A DNA stretch of 64,000 nt from Brevibacterium spongiae (GTDB lineage: Bacteria; Actinomycetota; Actinomycetes; Actinomycetales; Brevibacteriaceae): the NCBI RefSeq assembly GCF_026168515.1, contig NZ_CP093443.1, positions 4,092,001 to 4,156,000 on the forward strand, written 5' to 3'. This document shows positions 44,848 to 52,693 of this stretch, piece after piece. Each line of letters opens with the position of its first letter. Within the stretch, counting starts at the first letter, position 1. Below the pieces are notes generated by a model. That model was not told where the DNA came from. It saw nothing but the letters and a program-made list of their open reading frames with translations, and did no database searches. The position numbers were made by a program, and so were the translations under genes.

Positions 44848-46554
44848 TCAGCTTTTGAGGTCGAAGTCCGTGTCCGCGTACTCATTGCCCTCAACCACGG
44901 GTTCACCACTGAACGGGTGGAGCTGACCCTCCCGGGCCCGCAGCTCAACACGACGGATCTTGCCCGAGATCGTCTTCGGCAGCTCCGCGAACTCCAAACG
45001 ACGAATCCGCTTATACGGGGCCAAATGCTCCCGGCAGTAGGCGAGGATCGACCGGGCGGTGTCCGCGTTGGCCTCGAACTTCTCCGACACCACGACATAC
45101 GCCTTCGGCACCGCCAACCGCACCGGATCCGGTGACGGCACCACAGCCGCCTCGGCCACAGCCTCATGCTCGATGAGCACACTCTCCAACTCGAACGGGG
45201 ACAGGCGGTAGTCACTGGCCTTGAACACATCATCGGCACGACCGACATACGTGATGTACCCATCCTCATCCCGGGCGGCCACATCACCGGTGTGATAGAC
45301 ACCGCCTTCGAACGCCTCAGCCGTCTTCTCCTCGTTCGACCAATACCCGGCCGTCAGGCCGATGGGGCGCGGGTCCAGGCGCAGGCAGATCTCACCCTCA
45401 TCACCCTCCTCACCCGTGGCGGGGTCGATGAGAACGACATCGAAACCGGGCAGGGCCTTGCCCATCGACCCGTACTTGAGTTCCTGGTCCGGGGAGTTCC
45501 CGATCTGCAGAGTCGACTCCGTCTGCCCGAACCCATCACGGATGAGCACACCCCACTCATGATGGACCCGATCAATGATCTCCGGATTCAACGGCTCACC
45601 CGCACCCAAAGCCTTCGTCGGCGGCGTCTTCAAATGCCCCAGATCGGCCTGGATGAGCATGCGCCACACCGTCGGCGGGGCACAGAAACTCGTCACACCC
45701 ACCCGGTCCATCGTCTCCATGAGGGCGTTGGCATCGAACCGGGAATAGTTGTAGAGGAACACGCAGGCCTCGGCGATCCACGGGGTGAAGATATTCGACC
45801 ACGCATGCTTCGCCCACCCCGGTGAGGCGACGTTGAGGTGCACATCACCCGGGGTCAACCCCATCCAGTACATCGTCGACAGATGCCCGACGGGGTAGGA
45901 CACATGGGTGTGGGCGACCATCTTCGCCTTCGACGTCGTCCCCGAGGTGAAGTACAGCAGCAGCAGGTCATCGGCCCTCGACTGGCCCTGCGGGTCGAAA
46001 ACGGTGCTTTCGTCATCGGCATCGGAATACGCGTAGTCCTGCTGCCGGGTGGGTTGACCGCCGACGATGATGCGCACGACCTCGACATCAACGTCATCGA
46101 ACTTCGCGGCATCGTCGACTCCGGCGACGACGAAGTCGGCCTGACCGCGTTCGGCACGATCAGTCAGGTCGATGGGACCCAGTTGGGTGGTGGCGGGCAT
46201 GAGCACGGCACCGAGTTTGATGCCGGCGAGCATCGTCTCCCACAGCTCGACCTGGTTGTTGAGCATGACCATGACATGGTCACCGCGTTTGATCCCGGCA
46301 CGGCGGAAGTGGTTGGCGACCTGGTTCGACCGGGCCGACAGCTCCGCAAAGCTCCACTTGCCCTCCGTGCCGTCCTGTTCGACGATCCACAATGCGGGGT
46401 TGTCATTGTTGACAGCGATTTTGTCGAACCAGTCCAGGGCGAAGTTGAAGTGCGTGAACCGCGGCCACTCGAACGCCTCACGCGCTGCGTCGTAGTCGCT
46501 GCGGAGCTCGATCAGCTGATCCCGAGCTGCTCTGAAATCATCGGTCACCGTCAT
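44848..46554 (-). CDS. AMP-dependent acyl-CoA synthetase
   Basis: 568 residues of the ANL family: activates a carboxylic acid with ATP and joins it to CoA. Present: the P-loop LYFTSGTTSKAKMVAHTH (an SKAK variant of the usual GxPK), DGFGQTES, YHTGDVAARDEDGYITYVGRADDVFK and the catalytic Lys region PKTISGKIRR. This arrangement resembles medium-chain/aryl acyl-CoA synthetases of the benzoate-CoA ligase group. Substrate undetermined. GGAGAG precedes the ATG. Confidence 0.92.
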   Translation of the reverse strand: MTVTDDFRAARDQLIELRSDYDAAREAFEWPRFTHFNFALDWFDKIAVNNDNPALWIVEQDGTEGKWSFAELSARSNQVANHFRRAGIKRGDHVMVMLNNQVELWETMLAGIKLGAVLMPATTQLGPIDLTDRAERGQADFVVAGVDDAAKFDDVDVEVVRIIVGGQPTRQQDYAYSDADDESTVFDPQGQSRADDLLLLYFTSGTTSKAKMVAHTHVSYPVGHLSTMYWMGLTPGDVHLNVASPGWAKHAWSNIFTPWIAEACVFLYNYSRFDANALMETMDRVGVTSFCAPPTVWRMLIQADLGHLKTPPTKALGAGEPLNPEIIDRVHHEWGVLIRDGFGQTESTLQIGNSPDQELKYGSMGKALPGFDVVLIDPATGEEGDEGEICLRLDPRPIGLTAGYWSNEEKTAEAFEGGVYHTGDVAARDEDGYITYVGRADDVFKASDYRLSPFELESVLIEHEAVAEAAVVPSPDPVRLAVPKAYVVVSEKFEANADTARSILAYCREHLAPYKRIRRLEFAELPKTISGKIRRVELRAREGQLHPFSGEPVVEGNEYADTDFDLKS

Positions 46555-46579
46555 GACTCTCTCCTCACATCGTCGCCCA

Positions 46580-46596
46580 CGTCACTATGTGTGACG
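46580..46596. promoter_or_regulatory. Palindromic operator candidate before the acyl-CoA synthetase gene
   Basis: CGTCACTATGTGTGACG: 6-bp arms CGTCAC / GTGACG around 5 bases, 26 bases upstream of the ATG. A site for a TetR- or FadR-type regulator would fit; no regulator gene adjoins. Confidence 0.4.
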
Positions 46597-46663
46597 CCAA
46601 GCACAAATCTAGACGATTCAGAAGCTATCAGCACCGATGAGTCGATGAATCAGCGGGGGTCGG

Positions 46664-48139
46664 TCACCGGTCGTGCTGGTGCCACCACGTCCGCAGCTCA
46701 GCCTCCGCGCGCTCGGGTCCGAGCGGTCCGTGCTCCATCCGCAGTTCAAGCAGATGTTTGTACGCCTTGCCCACCAGGGGTGATGGTTCGATGTCGAGGA
46801 TCTCCATGATCTGCTTCCCGTCGAGGTCGGGGCGGATCGAATCGAGCTCCTCCTGTTTGGCCAGGGCCTCGATCCGCTGCTCGAGATCGTCGTAGGCGAA
46901 TGCCAGACGGTCAGCCTTGCGCTTGTTGCGGGTGGTGACATCGGCGCGGGTGAGGATGTGCAGCCGCGACAGCAGCGGACCGGCGTCGGTGACATACCGG
47001 CGCACCGCCGAATCTGTCCATCCGGCATCGCCGTAGCCGTAGAACCGCAGGTGGAGCTCGACGAGGCGGCCGACCGCCTTCGTCGTGTCCTTGTCGAAGC
47101 GCAGCGCCTTCATCCGCTTGGCCGTGAGCTTCGCTCCCACCGCATCGTGGTGGTAGAAGGTCACAGCACCTCCGGGCTGGAAGCGGCGGGTGGCGGGTTT
47201 GCCGACGTCGTGCATGAGCGCGGCGAAGCGGACGACGAAGTCGGGTACTCGCAAGCGCTGCGGATCATCATCGGCCATTCCGGCTTCTTCTTGAGCCGCC
47301 GCATACTTGCTCTCGAGTTCGACGGCCTGACGCAGCACGGTCAGCGAATGCTGGTAGACGTCCTTGTGCCGGTGGTGTTCGTCGGTCTCCAGCTGCAGTC
47401 CGGCCACCTCGGGCACAACATGGTCGGCGAGGCCGGTGCGCACGAGCAGATCGATGCCCGCGGCCGGATCGATGCCGGTCATGAGTTTGACGAGTTCGAC
47501 CTGGACACGTTCGGCGGAGATGATGTCGATGCGATCAGCCATCTCGGTCATCGCCTGTTCCACCTCGGAGGCGGGGTCGAGCCCGAGCTGAGAGGTGAAT
47601 CGCGCCGCGCGCATCATCCGCAGCGGATCGTCGGAGAAGGAGTCCGCGGCCGCACCCGGGGTGCGGATGCGCCCGGCGATGAGGTCGTCGAAGCCCTGAT
47701 GCGGGTCGACGAAGGTCTTCGACGGCAGACGGATCGCCATCGCCCCGATGGTGAAGTCGCGGCGGACGAGATCGGCATCGAGGTCCGTGCCGAAGCGCAC
47801 TGTGGGCTTACGCGAATCGGACTCGTAGGCCTCGGCGCGATAGGTCGTGATCTCGATCTGGACGCCGGACTTCACGGCTCCGATGGTGCCGAACTCCCGC
47901 CCGATGTCCCAGTGCGTGTCGACCCAGCCTGAGATGAGGTCCAGAATGTCGTCGGGATGCGCATCGGTCGTGAAATCGAGGTCGGGCATCGGTCGGCCGA
48001 GCAGGGCGTCACGGACGGACCCGCCGACGAGGGCGAGTTCGAAGCCGGCCGCGGAGAACCTCTTACCCAGCGGGCCGAGGATGTGCTCGAGATCGTCGAG
48101 CTTGTCGTGCAGTCGGGCGTGCGCGGTCTGCGGATCCAC
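46664..48139 (-). CDS. cca: CCA tRNA nucleotidyltransferase
   Basis: Adds or repairs the 3' CCA end of tRNA. Class II features: GGSVRDALLGRPMPDLDFTTDA with the catalytic DxD, RRDFTIGAMA, DDPLRMMRAARF, and a C-terminal HD domain (LMHDVGKPATR). Start chosen as GTG 48139 because AAGGAG lies five bases upstream; earlier ATG-less frame to 48244 lacks family sequence. About 491 residues. Neighbour order (divergent NUDIX, DUF6049, murJ) is the conserved actinobacterial one. Confidence 0.94.
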   Translation of the reverse strand: MDPQTAHARLHDKLDDLEHILGPLGKRFSAAGFELALVGGSVRDALLGRPMPDLDFTTDAHPDDILDLISGWVDTHWDIGREFGTIGAVKSGVQIEITTYRAEAYESDSRKPTVRFGTDLDADLVRRDFTIGAMAIRLPSKTFVDPHQGFDDLIAGRIRTPGAAADSFSDDPLRMMRAARFTSQLGLDPASEVEQAMTEMADRIDIISAERVQVELVKLMTGIDPAAGIDLLVRTGLADHVVPEVAGLQLETDEHHRHKDVYQHSLTVLRQAVELESKYAAAQEEAGMADDDPQRLRVPDFVVRFAALMHDVGKPATRRFQPGGAVTFYHHDAVGAKLTAKRMKALRFDKDTTKAVGRLVELHLRFYGYGDAGWTDSAVRRYVTDAGPLLSRLHILTRADVTTRNKRKADRLAFAYDDLEQRIEALAKQEELDSIRPDLDGKQIMEILDIEPSPLVGKAYKHLLELRMEHGPLGPERAEAELRTWWHQHDR

Positions 48140-48266
48140 CGAGCTCCTTCTGTCGTGAGATTTCTGCTCTTGCCGGCTCAGTCGTGCCGCCCGGCCACAG
48201 GCGGAAGTTCCGATTCCCTTTAGCCTACCGGGAGCAGATGACACGGAACTTCCAAGATTCGCCTAC

Positions 48267-48272
48267 TAAGGT
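48267..48272 (+). promoter_or_regulatory. -10 element of the NUDIX operon (leaderless type)
   Basis: TAAGGT six bases before ATG 48279. Confidence 0.4.
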
Positions 48273-48278
48273 AGGAGA

Positions 48279-48767
48279 ATGACCACACCGATGCCCAAGC
48301 CGGGACCCAGGGCGTCCCGCCGCACCACGGTGGAGGAGATCTCCGCCGGTGGCATCGTCGTCGACTTCTCTCATCCGCTGCTGGTCGTCGCGGTCATCGC
48401 GCGCATCAATCGGGCCGGCCGGATCGAATGGTGCCTGCCCAAAGGTCATCTCGAAGGAACGGAGACCCCCGCCGAGGCGGCCCGCCGTGAGGTGGAGGAG
48501 GAGACCGGGATCGCCGGGCAGATCATCTGCCCCCTGGGCACCGTCGACTACTGGTTCACGGTGACCGGGATCCGGATCCACAAACTCGTCCACCATTTCC
48601 TGCTGCGTGCACAGTCGGGGACCCTGACCGTGGATAATGATCCTGACCAAGAAGCGATCGATGCGGCGTGGGTGCCCTTCAACGACCTGCGTTCGCGACT
48701 GTCGTTCGCCAATGAGCGCCGAATCGTCGCCGCCGCCCGACCGATGGTGTCCCGACTGGAGCAGTGA
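48279..48767 (+). CDS. NUDIX hydrolase
   Basis: 162 residues with the Nudix box GHLEGTETPAEAARREVEEETGI, which binds Mg2+ and a nucleoside-diphosphate-linked substrate. Orthologous position to the MutT4-like gene beside murJ in mycobacteria. Stop overlaps the next start (GTGA). Confidence 0.93.
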   Translation: MTTPMPKPGPRASRRTTVEEISAGGIVVDFSHPLLVVAVIARINRAGRIEWCLPKGHLEGTETPAEAARREVEEETGIAGQIICPLGTVDYWFTVTGIRIHKLVHHFLLRAQSGTLTVDNDPDQEAIDAAWVPFNDLRSRLSFANERRIVAAARPMVSRLEQ

Positions 48768-51049
48768 AACCCATTCCCGACCACCGCCTGCGATTCCTCG
48801 CCGCCCTGCTGAGCACGCTTCTGCTGCTCGCAGGGCCGGTTTTCGCATTTCCGCTTCTGTCCGCGAGCCCGGCGGCAGCCGACACTCAAGCGGCCAAAGC
48901 CTCGATCACCCTCGATGAGGTCACGCCCTGGGTCGACGAAGAGGGAACGCTGACGGTGCGTGGAACCGTCACGAACCCGACCGACAAGGCGATCGAGAAG
49001 CCGTCGCTGAGTCTGCAGATGTCGTCACGCAAACTCAATTCGGAGGCCCGGCTGAGTGACTGGAAACAAGGACAGTCTCAGCACCGCACCGTCGCCGATC
49101 TCGAACACGACGGACCGAAGGCCCGGGAAAAGGCGAAGAAGGACAAAGACACCGAGGCGGACGACGATGCGGGCACCGTCCTCGACACGCCGATCGAGGA
49201 CACCATCGATCCCGGCACCTCAGCCGAGTTCACCTTCACCGTGCCGGCCGACGATCTGGAGCTGAGCAAGTCCTCACCCGTGAGCTCCTGGGGCCCGCGG
49301 GGACTGGCCGTACAGCTCGGCGACGACACCGGCCTCCGTGCGTCTGCGGTCGGCTTCACCACGTGGTACCCATCACCGGAGTTCGATCAGACGAAGGTCA
49401 GTGTGCTCGCCCCGGTCACGCTGCCCGGTCATTCCGAGGGCGGCATCATCGCCCCCGAACAGCTCGACAAGGCCATCGCGGACGGCGGTTCGCTCTCAAC
49501 GATCATGAAGCTGCTCGACCACAGGGAACTCGCCCTGGCCATCGACCCGAGGGTCATCACCTCCTTCGAGGCCGCGATCGCCGAACCCCCTCCCGCCGAC
49601 GGTGAAGACCCGCCGCAGAGCGACGAGCCCAGCGGCGAGGCCGGGCAGTCCCAGACCCCACCGGTCGGAGTCGCCGAGGACGACGACACCGGAGCCAGCG
49701 ATGCCGAGCTCGAGGCAGAAGAGGAACGCCGTGATCGCCTCAACACCTGGTACGAGGACTTCGTCTCTGCGGCCCAGAAGCACACTGTCGTCGCGCTGCC
49801 CTTCGGCGATCCGGATCTCCACGCACTGCACGGCAGCAAGATCGAACGCCTCGGTTCGTTCGCCCAGAAGCAGCGCAAGGTCGTCGAGGACGTCTTCCCC
49901 GATGCCCGCACCGACATCGCCTGGCCGGTGGCAGGCAGCGCGACGAAGGCCGGACTGCGGGCGCTGAAGAAGTCGGGCAATTCCACGGCGATCCTCACCG
50001 ATGAGCAGCAGCCGTCGATCACCGGCATCCACGATGATTCGCATTCTCAGACGACGATCTCCGACGATGGGGAATCGTCGATCGATACGCTCATTACGGA
50101 CTCGAAGCTGACGGACATGAGTGCCGCCGCGATCAATTCCGATCATCGCGCCTCGGCGCTGTCCGAGCTCGTCGCAGAAGCGGCGGCCATCCAGTCCGAA
50201 GCCCCCTATCGCACACGCAGCCTGATGGTGCCCCTGCCGCGCACGGCCGCCTCGGCGGGGTGGGAGGACACGGTCGAGACGCTCACTTCGTCGCCGTGGA
50301 TCGACCCGACCGGGGTCGATGAGCTCCTCGACTCACCGTCCGAGGCCCGCGGACTGCTCCGCTCGGATTCCGATGCCCCGCACATCCGCAAGGCCGCGGT
50401 GGCCTCGCTGGCCGAGACCCGATCGGACCAGGAAGGATTCAACCACGTCTTCAGCGACCCCAAGGGCGCCGACATCCGGTTGGATCGGGAGCTGCTCAGC
50501 TGCACCTCGGCGGCGTGGACGTTGGATCCGAAGCCGAACGACTGCGCGGATCGGGCCCGGGAGCAGAGTCGAACGCTCATGGACAGTCTGCACCTGCGCA
50601 AAGGGTCGTCCGTCCTCCTCGTCACCGGGGTGAAGACGACGATTCCCGTCACGATCGTCAATGATTCCCCCGCCGAGGCGACTCTGCGGATTCGGATGAC
50701 GTCCTCCACCCCGCAGCTGCGGACCCAGGAGACGGAGACCGTGAAGGTCCCGGCCGCAGAGACGATGCGCGTCGACGTTCCCGTCGAGGGCCTGGCCAAT
50801 GCCGATGTGCCGACGACCATCGAAATGGTCACTGCTGATGGGGACGCCCTGCCCAGGGAGGAATCGCTGCTGGTGCGGGTCCGTGCCGATTGGGAGAACA
50901 TCGGTACGGCCGTCGTCGGATTGGCACTGGCCGCGGTGTTCGTGATCGGCTTGATCAAGACGATTTCGCGCGGGCGCCCGAAGATCCCCGAGCAGCAGCT
51001 GGCCGATGCGATGGCCCGCGCCCAGACCGACGACCCCGAAAAGAGGTAG
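48764..51049 (+). CDS. DUF6049 family exported protein of the murJ cluster
   Basis: 761 residues. Signal peptide (hydrophobic 10-32), large beta-rich extracellular domain, C-terminal transmembrane helix (VVGLALAAVFVIGLIK) and short cytoplasmic tail. The conserved place between NUDIX and murJ in actinobacteria implies a role in envelope assembly; function unknown. GTG start. Ends TAG at 51047-51049, in the same frame as and four bases before the murJ start. Confidence 0.85.
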   Translation: MKPIPDHRLRFLAALLSTLLLLAGPVFAFPLLSASPAAADTQAAKASITLDEVTPWVDEEGTLTVRGTVTNPTDKAIEKPSLSLQMSSRKLNSEARLSDWKQGQSQHRTVADLEHDGPKAREKAKKDKDTEADDDAGTVLDTPIEDTIDPGTSAEFTFTVPADDLELSKSSPVSSWGPRGLAVQLGDDTGLRASAVGFTTWYPSPEFDQTKVSVLAPVTLPGHSEGGIIAPEQLDKAIADGGSLSTIMKLLDHRELALAIDPRVITSFEAAIAEPPPADGEDPPQSDEPSGEAGQSQTPPVGVAEDDDTGASDAELEAEEERRDRLNTWYEDFVSAAQKHTVVALPFGDPDLHALHGSKIERLGSFAQKQRKVVEDVFPDARTDIAWPVAGSATKAGLRALKKSGNSTAILTDEQQPSITGIHDDSHSQTTISDDGESSIDTLITDSKLTDMSAAAINSDHRASALSELVAEAAAIQSEAPYRTRSLMVPLPRTAASAGWEDTVETLTSSPWIDPTGVDELLDSPSEARGLLRSDSDAPHIRKAAVASLAETRSDQEGFNHVFSDPKGADIRLDRELLSCTSAAWTLDPKPNDCADRAREQSRTLMDSLHLRKGSSVLLVTGVKTTIPVTIVNDSPAEATLRIRMTSSTPQLRTQETETVKVPAAETMRVDVPVEGLANADVPTTIEMVTADGDALPREESLLVRVRADWENIGTAVVGLALAAVFVIGLIKTISRGRPKIPEQQLADAMARAQTDDPEKR

Positions 51050-51052
51050 CGC

Positions 51053-52672
51053 TTGTCCAGCTTCTCATCCCTGGCCCGGTCCTCGGCGATCATGACCGCC
51101 GGCACCATGACCTCGCGTGTGCTCGGCTTCGTCAAAGCCTCGATGCTGGCCACCGCAATCGGTGTCACCGCAGTCCAGGCCGACGCCTTCGATATCGCGA
51201 ACAAGGTTCCCAACACCCTCTACATGCTGCTGGCCGGCGGTGTGGTCAACGCCGTGCTCGTCCCGCAGATCGTGCGGGCGTCGAAGCGAGAAGACGGAGG
51301 CCAGGACTTCACGAACCGGCTGCTCACGCTGTCCTTCCTCATCCTCGGTGCGGTGACCATCGTGGCGACCGTGGCAGCACCGCTGCTCGTCTGGCTCTAC
51401 TCCTCCGGATGGAGCCACGAACAGCTGGCCCTGGCCACCGCCTTCGCCTATTGGTGCCTGCCGCAGCTGTTCTTCTACGGGCTCTACACTCTGCTGGGCC
51501 AAGTGCTCAATGCGAAGTCCTCCTTCGGCCCCTACATGTGGGCCCCCGTAGTCAACAACATCGTCGCGATCGCCGGTCTCGCCGTCTTCATCGTCGTCTT
51601 CGGATCGAACAATGCGTCTCCCCATCACCTTGACACGTGGACCCCGGAGAAGATCACCCTCATCGCGGGAACAGCCACCCTGGGTGTCGCGGCACAGGCG
51701 CTCATCCTCATCTGGCCGCTGAAGCGGATCGGCTTCAAGTACAAGCCGACCTTCGGGTTCCGGGGGGTCGGACTCGGATCCGCCGGCAAGGTCGCGTTCT
51801 GGACGTTCGCGGCGATGCTCGTCGGCCAGATCGGCTTCCTCATCATCTCCCGTGTCGCCTCGGGTGCGTCGATCCCCGGCGACGGGAATGCCGCGAACAC
51901 GGCCTACACGAACGCCTACCTCGTGTTCATGCTCCCGCATTCACTCATCGCGGTCTCGCTGGCCACCGCTCTGTTCACCTCCCTGGCCAAGAACGCGGCC
52001 GATGAGGACACCGAGGCGGTCGTCGGCGACTTCTCCATGGGCGTGCGAATGGTCGGCATGGTCAACACCTTCGCCCTCGCCGCCCTCGTCGTCCTCGCCT
52101 CGCCGGTGGCGATGATCATCGCCGGTCCGGGTCGGGAGCAGGCCATGGCGATCGGGTTGGTCATCATCACCATGATCTTCGGGCTCGTGCCTTTCAGCGC
52201 GAACTACTTGGCACAGCGGGTGTTCTACGCCTACGGAGATGCGAAGACGCCTTTCTTCATCCAGCTGCCGCAGATCGTCTTCCAATCCCTGGCCGTGCTC
52301 TCGGCGACGATCTTCCCGAAGTCGGTGACGGTGGCGATCATCGGACTCGTCATGAGCCTGGGGTACCTGTTCGCGATGATCCTGTCGTTCGCCATCCTCA
52401 AGAAGCGCCTCGGCGAAATCGATCTGCGCGAGATCCTCACCTCTCATCTGAAGTTCCTGCTGGCTGCGATCGTCGCCGGCGGTGCCGGTTACGGTCTGCT
52501 CTACTTCTTCCCGGACTTCGCCCTGTCCGGTCGTCTGCAGGCGATCGCCACAACGGCCCTCGTCGGTACCGTGATGCTCCTTTTCTTCATCGGAGCTTGC
52601 TATTTGCTCAGAGTCAGAGAGTTGCATTCGATTATTGACGTGGTTGCTGGAAAACTAAGAAAAGCAGCCTGA
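51053..52672 (+). CDS. murJ: Lipid II flippase MurJ
   Basis: 539 residues with 14 predicted helices; starts with SRVLGFVKASMLATAIG ... DAFDIANKVPNTLYMLLAGGVVNAVLVPQIVRA, the MviN/MurJ signature. Exports lipid II for wall synthesis. TTG start with AAGAGG upstream. In mycobacteria MurJ is one polypeptide with a kinase-like and a discoidin-like domain; here those are a separate, following gene. Confidence 0.96.
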   Translation: MSSFSSLARSSAIMTAGTMTSRVLGFVKASMLATAIGVTAVQADAFDIANKVPNTLYMLLAGGVVNAVLVPQIVRASKREDGGQDFTNRLLTLSFLILGAVTIVATVAAPLLVWLYSSGWSHEQLALATAFAYWCLPQLFFYGLYTLLGQVLNAKSSFGPYMWAPVVNNIVAIAGLAVFIVVFGSNNASPHHLDTWTPEKITLIAGTATLGVAAQALILIWPLKRIGFKYKPTFGFRGVGLGSAGKVAFWTFAAMLVGQIGFLIISRVASGASIPGDGNAANTAYTNAYLVFMLPHSLIAVSLATALFTSLAKNAADEDTEAVVGDFSMGVRMVGMVNTFALAALVVLASPVAMIIAGPGREQAMAIGLVIITMIFGLVPFSANYLAQRVFYAYGDAKTPFFIQLPQIVFQSLAVLSATIFPKSVTVAIIGLVMSLGYLFAMILSFAILKKRLGEIDLREILTSHLKFLLAAIVAGGAGYGLLYFFPDFALSGRLQAIATTALVGTVMLLFFIGACYLLRVRELHSIIDVVAGKLRKAA

Positions 52673-52693
52673 GCCCTTGAATCCCCACCGGAG

